A stretch of 64,000 nt of DNA from Posidoniimonas polymericola. Its GTDB lineage: Bacteria > Planctomycetota > Planctomycetia > Pirellulales > Lacipirellulaceae. Of the stretch, positions 55,495-63,740 are shown one piece after another (positions within the stretch are counted from its first letter, which is position 1; every line of letters starts with the position of its first letter). The stretch is taken from positions 1 through 64,000 of the forward strand of contig NZ_SJPO01000016.1 of assembly GCF_007859935.1 (NCBI RefSeq). The letters run 5' to 3'. The position numbers were made by a program, and so were the translations under genes. The notes under the pieces are model-generated. The model did no database searches, was not told the DNA's origin, and was given only the letters and a program-made list of their open reading frames with translations.

Positions 55495-56716
55495 CCACAC
55501 CCTGCCCAACGGGCTGCAGATCGTCGCGGAGTGCAACGAGCTGGCGCTGTCTACTGCGCTGGGCGCCTTCGTCTGCGCCGGCGCGCGGGACGAGACCGAC
55601 GAGGTCGCCGGCGTGAGCCACTTCCTGGAGCACATGGCCTTCAAGGGCACGCCGCGCCGCTCGGCCGAGGACGTCAACCGCGAGTTCGACGAGATCGGCG
55701 CCCACTACAACGCGTACACCAGCGAGGAGCACACGGTCTACTACGGCACCGTGCTGCCCGAGTACCAGCGGCAGTGCGTCGACCTCCTGACCGACATCGT
55801 CCGCCCGAGCCTGCGGACCGAAGACTTCGAGATGGAGAAGCAGGTTATCCTGGAAGAGATCCAGATGTACCTGGACCAGCCGCCCTACGGGGCCGACGAG
55901 CAGGTCAAGCTGCTCTGCTTCGGCGACCACCCGATCGCGCGGAGCGTGCTGGGGACCTCGGAAAGCGTCAGTGGGCTTTCGCCGGATGCGATGCGGGCTT
56001 ACTTCGAGGGCCGGTACGGCCCGTCCACCGTGACGTTCGTCGCCAGCGGCAAGGTCGACTTCGACGACCTCGTCAAGCAGGTCGAAGACGCCTGCGGTGG
56101 CTGGGACCCCACCGACGGCGCCCGCACGCCGCACGAGACCAAGGTCGCCGACGGCCGCCAGCACGTCACCCAGGCGACCGCGACCCAGCAGTACCTGCTG
56201 AAGCTGACCGCCGGGCCTGATGCGTCGGACGACGACCGCTACGCAGCAAAGCTGCTGACCATGGCGGTGGGCGACGACTCCGGCAGCCGCATGTACTGGG
56301 AGCTCGTCGACCCGGGCCACGTCGAGTCGGCCAGCCTGGGTCACTACGAGTACCAGGACCTCGGCATGTACTACACCTGGATGAGCTGCGCGCCGCAGGA
56401 CCTCGAGGCCAACCTCGCCCGGCTCGACGACGTGCTGCAGCAGGCTCAGGACGAGGGCCTCACCGACGACGAGATCGACCGCGCCCGCAGCAAGATCAAG
56501 TCGCGGGTGGTGATCGGCAACGAGCGGCCCCGCAGCCGGCTGTTCAGCGTTGGCGTCAACTGGATCCACCGCGGCGAGTACCGCACGGCCCGCCAAGACC
56601 TCGACGCGCTCGAGGCGGTCACGGCGGCCGACGTACGGCGGGTGCTGCAGCGGTACCCGCTGACCTCCGGCGCGACGCTGACGGTTGGTCCGCGTGAAAA
56701 AATCGCTTGGCCTTAA
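55481..56716 (+). CDS. M16 zinc peptidase, catalytic subunit
   Basis: The zinc-binding HFLEH (about residues 47-51) with downstream 'EEHTVYYGTVLPEYQRQCVD' and the distal Glu in 'VILEEIQMYLDQP' are intact, so this is an active inverzincin. 'GDDSGSRMYWELVDPGHVES' gives the second-domain motif. It starts from a TTG (55481) inside the preceding gene's last codons, indicating translational coupling and a heterodimer with the inactive partner. The substrate is probably a short peptide or signal-peptide remnant; no specific role can be assigned. Confidence 0.93.
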   Translation: MEFRSHTLPNGLQIVAECNELALSTALGAFVCAGARDETDEVAGVSHFLEHMAFKGTPRRSAEDVNREFDEIGAHYNAYTSEEHTVYYGTVLPEYQRQCVDLLTDIVRPSLRTEDFEMEKQVILEEIQMYLDQPPYGADEQVKLLCFGDHPIARSVLGTSESVSGLSPDAMRAYFEGRYGPSTVTFVASGKVDFDDLVKQVEDACGGWDPTDGARTPHETKVADGRQHVTQATATQQYLLKLTAGPDASDDDRYAAKLLTMAVGDDSGSRMYWELVDPGHVESASLGHYEYQDLGMYYTWMSCAPQDLEANLARLDDVLQQAQDEGLTDDEIDRARSKIKSRVVIGNERPRSRLFSVGVNWIHRGEYRTARQDLDALEAVTAADVRRVLQRYPLTSGATLTVGPREKIAWP

Positions 56717-56812
56717 TCGCCGCAGCTCGTGGCGGCTGGTCATGGCGGACTCGCTGGTAACAATATGGCTCTGCTGCCCCGCCGTTTGCCCAGTCTGTAG
56801 TGTCACCCGCGT

Positions 56813-57280
56813 ATGACCTCCGACCCCGCTCCCCAGCACGCCGCCCGCCGCCTGGCTGACCTGCTCCAGCAGTCTGGCGCCGCTGAGCCGATCGGCGTGA
56901 TCATCGTCGACCACGGCTCGCGCCGCCCCGAAAGCAACGACCTGCTGCTGGAGGTGGTCGCGTCATTCAGCGGCCAGACCGGCGTCGAGCTGGTCGAGCC
57001 GGCCCACATGGAACTGGCCGAGCCGAGCATCGCCGACGCGTTCGCCCGGCTCGTTGCGCGTGGCGCCAAGCGGGTGATTGTCGCCCCCTTCTTTCTGGCG
57101 CCGGGCCGCCACTGGAACGAGGACATCCCCGAGCTGACCCGCGCCGCCGCGGCTCAACAGGGCGGGACCCCGTTCGCCATCGCCGAGCCGATGGGCCAGC
57201 ACCCGGCAATGGCCGAGGTGCTAGCAAGCCGCATCGCGGGCGTGCTCGGGCAGGTCGATGCTAGCGGCCGCCTGCCGTGA
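56813..57280 (+). CDS. CbiX-type sirohydrochlorin chelatase-family protein
   Basis: The 155-residue protein has VIIVDHGSRRPESNDLLLEV (about residues 29-48), with the catalytic-site His of CbiX-S/SirB, and 'VIVAPFFLAPGRHWNEDIPE' (about 89-108) with the second His. That is the single-domain chelatase plan that inserts Co2+ or Fe2+ into sirohydrochlorin. No cobalamin or siroheme genes are adjacent. Small CbiX-like proteins in planctomycetes are often annotated only by family, so the metal and pathway remain open. Confidence 0.88.
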   Translation: MTSDPAPQHAARRLADLLQQSGAAEPIGVIIVDHGSRRPESNDLLLEVVASFSGQTGVELVEPAHMELAEPSIADAFARLVARGAKRVIVAPFFLAPGRHWNEDIPELTRAAAAQQGGTPFAIAEPMGQHPAMAEVLASRIAGVLGQVDASGRLP

Positions 57281-57335
57281 GACACCCGTCCTCCGGGTGA
57301 TGACACGCGCGCGGCAGCATGAACGGAGACCTGTG

Positions 57336-57341
57336 TATAAT
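57336..57341 (+). promoter_or_regulatory. Perfect -10 element upstream of the outer-membrane-like protein gene
   Basis: TATAAT (57336-57341) lies 86 bases before the ATG at 57428. No good -35 is visible 16-18 bases upstream. Perfect -10 hexamers are rare in such GC-rich DNA, which supports use as a promoter. Confidence 0.45.
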
Positions 57342-57427
57342 ACGAGGATTTCGTGCACCGCCGCCAATGGCGCGCTAGTTGCCATACACCAAGCATTCAC
57401 AGTTTGGTCGGGCAACGGAGTGCTGCC

Positions 57428-58390
57428 ATGCGTCGTCACAAGGTTCTGCTGATTCAAGTCTGCTACCTCGCCGCGCTCGTCGCTACGACTGCCGGGCAGG
57501 CTGGCGCCGGGCAACTCGCTAAGGCCCGCACCGCGGCCCGCGGATCCGAATCCGCACCAAAGCCGCAGGCGGAGCCCAGCAGCGGCAAGCTCGACAACGC
57601 CCGCCAGGCCGCTCGTCCTCCGCGTTCGGAGCACCACGACGACCTCCGCCGTCCGTCGCATGGCCACGCGGCGCCCTACTGCGGCGCATGGTCCTTCGCC
57701 GGGGCGGGACTGTGGAGCATCCCTCGCCACACCACCTGCATCATTGAGCAGCCGACCATCGTTCAAGCGGCGCCCGCTCCCGCAGCTTGGGCGCCGGCGC
57801 CTCAGCAGCCGATCACGCCCGAGCTGCGCCGCACCTTCGCCCGCTTCCCGCACGCCGGCGACCAAGGATTCGCCGACCTCCAGCCGGTGGGTTTTGCGAA
57901 ACCATGGCTCGGCGCTGTGCGGTTCGAAATCGGCAGCGACCTGGACGGGTTGTCTCGCTCCGGGCTCGGCGTGCAGCTCGAAGGCAGCCTCGGCTGGGCG
58001 CTTGATTTCAAGTACGACACCTACCGAGAATCGCTCCCCGGCGGCGGCTACGACGAGCTCCGCATCGCCGACGTGAACGCCATGTACCGGGTAGTCGAGA
58101 CCGAGCGGTCGCTGATCCGCGTCGGCATGGGCGTCAATTTCCTGGGCGACGCTGTGGAAACGGACACGGGCGTCAACTTTACGATTAAGGCCGACTTCGC
58201 CCCATGGCGTCCGGTGGTCGTGTCGACGGAACTCGACATGGGGACCGTCGGCCACGCCGAGACCCTCCACGGGGCGGCGACCGTCGGCGTGATGACCGAC
58301 CGCCTCGAGTTGTTCGGCGGCTACGACTACCGCCGCGTCGGCGAGGCCGAGCTCCAGGGGCCGATGCTGGGGCTGAGGATTTGGTTCTGA
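57428..58390 (+). CDS. Exported beta-rich (outer-membrane-like) hypothetical protein
   Basis: A signal peptide ('QVCYLAALVATTAGQAGAGQ') is followed by a low-complexity Ala/Pro/Arg linker and then repeated amphipathic strands ('LGVQLEGSLGWALDFKYDTY', 'SLIRVGMGVNFLGDAVETDT', 'LELFGGYDYRRVGEAELQGP'). It ends '...MLGLRIWF', with a C-terminal aromatic residue typical of outer-membrane beta-barrels. Length 320. Probably an outer-membrane protein of unknown function. A perfect TATAAT lies upstream, so it is likely transcribed separately from the sugar genes. Confidence 0.75.
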   Translation: MRRHKVLLIQVCYLAALVATTAGQAGAGQLAKARTAARGSESAPKPQAEPSSGKLDNARQAARPPRSEHHDDLRRPSHGHAAPYCGAWSFAGAGLWSIPRHTTCIIEQPTIVQAAPAPAAWAPAPQQPITPELRRTFARFPHAGDQGFADLQPVGFAKPWLGAVRFEIGSDLDGLSRSGLGVQLEGSLGWALDFKYDTYRESLPGGGYDELRIADVNAMYRVVETERSLIRVGMGVNFLGDAVETDTGVNFTIKADFAPWRPVVVSTELDMGTVGHAETLHGAATVGVMTDRLELFGGYDYRRVGEAELQGPMLGLRIWF

Positions 58391-58504
58391 GGCTCGGGTC
58401 CCCGCAGGACGGGGCTGTTTTCGAACGGCGCAGCCAACTATGCTGTGGATTGCGCAGGTGCTTTTCTCTGGACCGCTCTTCCCAGCAATCCGGCTGTCCC
58501 CACG

Positions 58505-59899
58505 ATGTTCTGCTTGTTCGCTATTCTGCTGTCGCTCTTGTTGCCACCGCTTGCAGTAGCCGAGGAGACGCTCAACAGAACGACGCTTCCGGGTCCGGTC
58601 GTCATCAACCCGAACGGTGGCTGGAGCTGGTTCGGCGACGAGCGGGCGGTGGTCGACGCCGACCGCAACCTGCTTTACGTCGGCTCGCTCGCCAACCGGG
58701 CAGGTTACGGCGGCCCTGAAAAGGACGGCGACGTCGAGGTGACGCGGGTCGACCTCTCCAGCGGCGAAGCGACAACCGATGTGCTCCGTGACGCCCTGAC
58801 CTCCTACGGCGGCGGCGACGACCACAACGTCCCCTCGCTGCTGCTGCTCCCCGACGGGCGGGTGCTGGCGGCGTACACCGGGCACAACAACAACTCGCAG
58901 ACCTACTTCCGCACCTACGACCCCGACTCCCAGCAGTGGGACTCCGAACGCGTGTTCGACTGGAACGCCGCGATCCCGGGCGGCAGCACGTTCAACTGCA
59001 CCTACAACAACCTGTTCTACCTGCCTGCCGATGGCGCCATCTACAACATCTCGCGAAATCACGAGCGGTGCCCCAACGCGATTGTCTCGCACGATATGGG
59101 GCAGACGTGGGAGTACGCCGGCCAGCTGGTGCGCGCCTCGGAGGCCGACGGCGCGACCGGGCTGTACGTTAACGGCTACCTGAAGTACTCGCAGCGGGGC
59201 GACCGCGTCGACCTCATCGCAACCGAGCGTCACCCCCGCAACTTCAACAACAGCCTGTACCACGGCTACCTGGAGGGCGGCGTGCTGCACGCCGCCGATG
59301 GCAAGGCGGTCGACACTCAGCTCGACGCCGACGCCGCGGCCCAGGCGACCGACCTGACCCAGGTGTTCGCCGCCGGGACCAATGTCGACGGCGTCCCCAT
59401 GACGCACTGCTGGATGCTCGACTTCGAACGCTTCGCCGACGGCGCGGTCGTCGCCCTGTTCAAGGCGCGCGTCGACGATTCGATTGAGGACCACCAGTTC
59501 TTCTACGGCGTCTTCCGCGACGGCCAATGGCGGGCCTTCCCCCTCGCCAGGGCGGGCGGGCGCCTGTTCCGCAACGAGGAGGACTACACCGGCCTGGCGG
59601 CGATCGATCCCAACGACCCCAGCACCGTGTACATCTCGACTTCGGTGGACCCTAACAGCAGCGACCGACTCGCGCACCACGAGCTGTTCCAGGGCCGCAC
59701 GCCCGACGGCGGCAGATCTTGGCGGTGGCGGGCGGTGACCCACGACTCGAAGGCCGACAACCTCCGCCCCATCATCCCGCGCTGGAAGCCGGGCCGGACC
59801 GCCCTGATCTGGAACCGCGGGACCATGCGGACCTCTCAGAACTACGATCAGCAGGTGGTGCTGCTGATCGACCCGCTGCAGGATCCCTCGTCGCACTAG
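58505..59899 (+). CDS. Exported BNR-repeat/sialidase-like beta-propeller protein
   Basis: A signal peptide ('MFCLFAILLSLLLPPLAVAE') leads into a propeller of about 440 residues. 'GWSWFGDERAVVDADRNLLY' (about residues 39-58) and 'GGGDDHNVPSLLLLPDGRVL' are typical of the BNR_4 family often found in carbohydrate loci, and 'GRSWRWRAVTHDSKADN' gives a late Asp-box-like turn. ATG 58505 is used since it begins the signal peptide. It lies 28 bases upstream of the GH43 gene, same strand; its activity (glycan binding or a lyase/hydrolase) is unknown. Confidence 0.82.
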   Translation: MFCLFAILLSLLLPPLAVAEETLNRTTLPGPVVINPNGGWSWFGDERAVVDADRNLLYVGSLANRAGYGGPEKDGDVEVTRVDLSSGEATTDVLRDALTSYGGGDDHNVPSLLLLPDGRVLAAYTGHNNNSQTYFRTYDPDSQQWDSERVFDWNAAIPGGSTFNCTYNNLFYLPADGAIYNISRNHERCPNAIVSHDMGQTWEYAGQLVRASEADGATGLYVNGYLKYSQRGDRVDLIATERHPRNFNNSLYHGYLEGGVLHAADGKAVDTQLDADAAAQATDLTQVFAAGTNVDGVPMTHCWMLDFERFADGAVVALFKARVDDSIEDHQFFYGVFRDGQWRAFPLARAGGRLFRNEEDYTGLAAIDPNDPSTVYISTSVDPNSSDRLAHHELFQGRTPDGGRSWRWRAVTHDSKADNLRPIIPRWKPGRTALIWNRGTMRTSQNYDQQVVLLIDPLQDPSSH

Positions 59900-59927
59900 A
59901 GCTCTCCTCAAGCTGTGTTCACACCTT

Positions 59928-60869
59928 ATGAAGCTGTTTTCTGCCATACTGCTAAGCTGGGCGGCGGTCGCCAACGCGGCCAACCCGATCATCACGGAGG
60001 TCTTCACCGCGGACCCCGCGCCGCTGGTTGTCGGCGACACCGTCTACTTGTACTGCGGTCAGGACGAGGCCAAGCCGGACGAGCACTACCGCATGTTCCG
60101 CTGGCTCTGCTTCTCGAGCCAGGACCTCAAGTCCTGGAAGCCGGAGGGCTCGCCGCTCGCGCCAAAGAACTTCGAGTGGGCCATGGGCGACGCCTGGGCC
60201 TCGCAGGTCATCGAGCGCGACGGCAGGTTCTACTTCTACGCCACGGTGCAGCACAACGAGTCGCACCACGGCAAGGCAATCGGCGTCGCGGTGTCCGATT
60301 CGCCTACCGGCCCCTTCGTTGACGCCCGCGGCTCGGCGCTCGTCACCAACGACATGACCAAGGCGACCCAGATCAGCTGGGACGACATCGACCCTACCGT
60401 CTGGATCGACGACGACGGCCAGGCGTGGCTGTTCTGGGGCAACCAGAAGTGCTACTGGGCCCGACTGAAGCCGAACATGACCGAGCTCGACGGCGAGATC
60501 CACGTGATCCCGGACGAGCAGCTTGGCGCCTTCACCGAGGCGCCCTGGATCCACAAGCGGGGCGACACGTACTACCTCTCGTACGCGACCGGCTTCCCGG
60601 AGAAGATCGCCTACTCGACCTCCAAGCAGTTGGTTGGGCCGTGGGAGCCCCGCGGGCTGCTCTCCGAGGGGGCCCCCAACAGCAACACGATCCACCAAGG
60701 CATCATCTCTTTCCAGGGCGCCGACTACTTCTTCTACCACAACGGCATGGTCCAGGCGCCCAATACCGGCGGCAGCTTCCGCCGCTCGGTCTGCATCGAC
60801 CGCTTGTACTACGACGACAACGGCCTCATGAAACGCATCGTCCAGACCTCCGAAGGCCTCGACAACTAA
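59928..60869 (+). CDS. Glycoside hydrolase family 43 protein
   Basis: The five-bladed propeller residues of GH43 are present: catalytic base Asp29 in 'FTADPAPLVVGD', pKa-modulating Asp155 in 'DIDPTVWIDDDG' and general acid Glu204 in 'FTEAPWIHKRGD'. A signal peptide (MKLFSAILLSWAAVANA) precedes it. Family members act as beta-xylosidases or alpha-L-arabinofuranosidases. Together with the GH172 and Gfo/Idh genes downstream it suggests degradation of an arabinose- or xylose-containing polysaccharide in the periplasm. Confidence 0.93.
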   Translation: MKLFSAILLSWAAVANAANPIITEVFTADPAPLVVGDTVYLYCGQDEAKPDEHYRMFRWLCFSSQDLKSWKPEGSPLAPKNFEWAMGDAWASQVIERDGRFYFYATVQHNESHHGKAIGVAVSDSPTGPFVDARGSALVTNDMTKATQISWDDIDPTVWIDDDGQAWLFWGNQKCYWARLKPNMTELDGEIHVIPDEQLGAFTEAPWIHKRGDTYYLSYATGFPEKIAYSTSKQLVGPWEPRGLLSEGAPNSNTIHQGIISFQGADYFFYHNGMVQAPNTGGSFRRSVCIDRLYYDDNGLMKRIVQTSEGLDN

Positions 60870-60918
60870 TCGAAGTCAACTCCAACTACCCCGTGGCTCC
60901 TTAGGCAATAGCAAATAA

Positions 60919-62322
60919 ATGGGCATCAACCGACGCGGCTTCCTGGCTTCTACCGGCGCGGTCGCCGCCGCCAACCTGTTCCACACGGGCGTCTCGCTGG
61001 CGGCGCCGGCGACCGCCTCGCCCAACGAGCAGCCGGTGGTCGGCTTCATCGGGACCGGCATCCGGTTCCACACAGCGCTCGGCCATCAGGCAACCGCCCT
61101 CGGCCCCTGCGCCAAGATCGCCGACGTCGACGCCGCCCAGGCGGGCCGCGCCTGGCAGACCGTGATGGACCTGCACCGCGACCTCGGCCGGCCGATCGAT
61201 ATGACCGTGCACGAGGACTACCAGCGGGTCCTCGACGACAAGCACATCGATGTCGTGGTGGTAGGCTCGGCCGACCACTGGCACACCAAGCACGTCATCG
61301 ACGCGGTCGACGCCGGCAAGGACGTCTACTGCGAGAAGCCCCTGACGCTGACCATCGCCGAGGGGCGGCAGATCGAGGAGGCGATCGCCCGCACCGGCCG
61401 CATCGTGCAGGTCGGCACGCAGCAGCGGACCGAGTTTGGGCAGATGTTCACCACCGCCGCCGCGATGGTCCGCGACGGCCGCGTCGGCGGCGTCAAACGA
61501 GTGACCGTCTGCATCGGCGGTTCGCGCGACGCGGAGCCACTGCCGGTCACGGCCCCGCCAAAGCAGCTTAATTGGGACAAGTGGCTCGGCCAGTGCCCGA
61601 TGGTCGACTACCGTGAGTCTCCTACCATCACCGACACCAGCGGCTGGGGGGCGGGCCACCCGTTCAGCCGCACCCACCACTACTTCCGCTGGTGGTACGA
61701 ATACTCCGGCGGCAAGCTGACCGACTGGGGCGCCCACCACGTCGACATCGCGATGCTCGCGCTCGACAAGCAACGCGACGACATCGGGCATGTGAAGATC
61801 GAGCCGATCTCGGTCACCCACCCGGTCGAGTTCGTCGACGGCATGCCCGCCCAGGACGACCGCTTCAACGCCGCCACCGCGTTCAACGTGCGTTGCACGT
61901 TCGCCGACGGGATCGAGATGGACATCCGCGACAACGCCGTTGACGACCTCGGCTTCGACAACGGCGTCATGTTCACCGGCGACAAGGGCCGCTTCCTGGT
62001 GAACCGCGGCAAGCTGGTCGGCGCCCCGGTCGAGGCGCTCGGCGACCGGCCGCTGCCCGCGGACCCGTTCCAGACGCTCTACGGCCAGGCCAAACCGAAG
62101 TCGCACATGGACCACTTCTTCGACTGCGTGAAGTCCCGCACGCAGCCGATCTCGGACGTCCCCAGCCACAACCGCATGCTGAACGTCTGCCACGCGGTCA
62201 ACATCGCGATGCGGCTCGGACGCACGCTGACCTACGACCCGGCGACCCAGTCGTTTGTCGGCGACAAGCAGGCCAACTCGTTTGTCGCCCGTGAGCAGCG
62301 CAAGGGGTACGAAACGGCCTAG
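60919..62322 (+). CDS. Tat-exported Gfo/Idh/MocA-family oxidoreductase
   Basis: A twin-arginine signal ('MGINRRGFLASTGAVAAANL') precedes the NAD-binding 'VVGFIGTGIRFH' and the catalytic Lys in CEKPLT (about residue 141). A conserved Asp-Trp-Gly-x-His-His ('DWGAHHVDIAMLALDKQ') follows near 270. Tat export of a folded, cofactor-loaded enzyme is common for planctomycete members. Sugar oxidation or epimerisation/deglycosylation of released sugars is likely. It lies 49 bases after GH43 and 52 before the GH172 gene, same strand. Confidence 0.93.
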   Translation: MGINRRGFLASTGAVAAANLFHTGVSLAAPATASPNEQPVVGFIGTGIRFHTALGHQATALGPCAKIADVDAAQAGRAWQTVMDLHRDLGRPIDMTVHEDYQRVLDDKHIDVVVVGSADHWHTKHVIDAVDAGKDVYCEKPLTLTIAEGRQIEEAIARTGRIVQVGTQQRTEFGQMFTTAAAMVRDGRVGGVKRVTVCIGGSRDAEPLPVTAPPKQLNWDKWLGQCPMVDYRESPTITDTSGWGAGHPFSRTHHYFRWWYEYSGGKLTDWGAHHVDIAMLALDKQRDDIGHVKIEPISVTHPVEFVDGMPAQDDRFNAATAFNVRCTFADGIEMDIRDNAVDDLGFDNGVMFTGDKGRFLVNRGKLVGAPVEALGDRPLPADPFQTLYGQAKPKSHMDHFFDCVKSRTQPISDVPSHNRMLNVCHAVNIAMRLGRTLTYDPATQSFVGDKQANSFVAREQRKGYETA

Positions 62323-62374
62323 CCCATGCGGCCCCAATCGGCTCATTTCTATTGATCCCCCAAGTGTGCTTGCC

Positions 62375-63538
62375 ATGAGATCGAGTCTGACGACGCTGTT
62401 GCTGTTTGTCTCGCTGGCGCCGACGACCGGTCCGGCCTCGGCGCAGCCGCCGGAGCCGCTCGCGCTGTACGACCTCAGCACGCCGCTGGTGTCCCGGGCG
62501 GTCACGGCCGAAAACCCCACCGGCGAGCCGGGCGCCGGCGGCCAGGCGGCGAGCGCCCTCGGCCCCGGCCGGAAGGGCGCTCCCAATTTCAGGCTCCCCG
62601 CCGGCGAGACCCATCAGCTCTGCGACATTGAGGGAAACGGTTCGATCCGGCACATCTGGATGACCGGCTCCTGGCAGCAGGACGACCAGCGTAGGACTAC
62701 GGTGCTCCGTTCGGTCGTCCTCCGCGGGTACTGGGACGGCCAGGAGCACCCCAGCATCGAGTGCCCCATCGGTGACTTCATGGGCGGCGCCCACAGCAAG
62801 TCGGTCGCCTACCAGTCGGCGGCCCACTCGGTCGGCGAGAGCGCCGCGTTCAACTTCTGGCTGCCGATGCCGTTTACCAGCCGCGCCCGCTTGACGATCA
62901 CCAACGACAGCGACCTCGACGTCACCATCTACTACCAAGTCGACTACACCCTCGGCGACAACCACCCCGACAACGTTGGGCGGATGCACGCCAACTTCCG
63001 CCGCGCGAACCCCACCACGCCCGGCGAGGACTTCGAACTCCTCCCCAAGCGGACCGGCAAGGGCCGCTTCCTCGGCGCCGTGATGGGCGTCCGCACGCTG
63101 CACCCCGGCTGGTGGGGCGAAGGCGAGATGAAGGCCTACCTCGACGGCGACGACAAGCTGCCTACCATCTGCGGCACCGGCAGCGAGGACTACGTCGGCC
63201 TCTCGTACGGCATGCAAAACACCACCCACCGCTACCACGGCTGCAGCCTGCTTGAGAAATCGAAGGCCAAGTTCCCGCAGCTCGATATCCCCCAGAACGA
63301 AACCGTCGAGACGCCCGCCGAGTACATCTCGATGTACCGCTGGCACCTCCCCGACCCGATCTACTGGAAGACGGAGTGCCGGATCACGATCCAGCAGATC
63401 GGCTGCTGCTACTACGAACGCGACGACGACTGGTCCACCGCGTCGTTCTGGTACGAGCCGGTCCCCAGCGAGCCGCTCGGCCCGTTCCCCTCGAACGAGG
63501 ATCGAACCGCCGACCTGGCGCCGCTGCTCGACCCGTAG
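62375..63538 (+). CDS. GH172 (DUF2961) family glycoside hydrolase, exported
   Basis: Signal peptide (MRSSLTTLLLFVSLAPTTGP), then the DUF2961 double jelly-roll: 'DIEGNGSIRHIWMTGSWQ', 'GWWGEGEMKAYLDGDDKLPT' and 'GTGSEDYVGLSYGM', whose Glu271 is the likely catalytic acid/base-side residue in this family. GH172 includes difructose-dianhydride synthase/hydrolases and alpha-D-arabinofuranosidases. The presence of GH43 nearby favours a furanoside substrate (arabinan or fructan). ATG 62375 is the natural start. It ends the sugar locus; repeat copy B lies 32 bases downstream. Confidence 0.92.
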   Translation: MRSSLTTLLLFVSLAPTTGPASAQPPEPLALYDLSTPLVSRAVTAENPTGEPGAGGQAASALGPGRKGAPNFRLPAGETHQLCDIEGNGSIRHIWMTGSWQQDDQRRTTVLRSVVLRGYWDGQEHPSIECPIGDFMGGAHSKSVAYQSAAHSVGESAAFNFWLPMPFTSRARLTITNDSDLDVTIYYQVDYTLGDNHPDNVGRMHANFRRANPTTPGEDFELLPKRTGKGRFLGAVMGVRTLHPGWWGEGEMKAYLDGDDKLPTICGTGSEDYVGLSYGMQNTTHRYHGCSLLEKSKAKFPQLDIPQNETVETPAEYISMYRWHLPDPIYWKTECRITIQQIGCCYYERDDDWSTASFWYEPVPSEPLGPFPSNEDRTADLAPLLDP

Positions 63539-63556
63539 CCGCACGCGTCATCCGCG

Positions 63557-63740
63557 CGACTTTTGCCCCCGCTGAGTTTTGTCCCCTGTAGCGACATCGA
63601 TTCATAGGGACAAAAGTCGTAGCCCGTTTCGGGCCCTGCATTCCCTAAGCCCCAACAATACAACACGTTGTGGCGACCGCCGTGTTAGCGGCCGTCGGAC
63701 TTTTGTCCGATTCTGCACGCTTCAGGGGACAAAACTCTCG
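63557..63740 (+). repeat. Complex inverted-repeat element, copy B
   Basis: AGTTTTGTCCCC (63575-63586) and its exact reverse complement (63725-63736) enclose AGGGACAAAAGTCG (63606-63619) and CGGACTTTTGTCCG (63696-63709). The arms, the CGACATCG spacer and the 78-base core length match copy A (47764-47931, opposite strand), while the core sequences differ. An extra half-arm CGACTTTTGCCCCC sits at 63557-63570. The core contains small hairpins (CCCGTTTCGGG near 63623; CCGC...GCGG near 63678). It lies just after the GH172 stop. Confidence 0.85.

Noticed and set aside
57221..60040. 939-codon minus-strand open frame
   Set aside because: It runs antisense through CbiX, the outer-membrane-like gene and the BNR gene, all of which have clear signal peptides or family motifs; long antisense frames are expected in GC-rich coding DNA.
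60901..62586. 561-codon minus-strand open frame
   Set aside because: Antisense to the Tat-exported Gfo/Idh/MocA gene with its NAD and Lys motifs; the protein is Val/Arg/Asp-biased without any domain.
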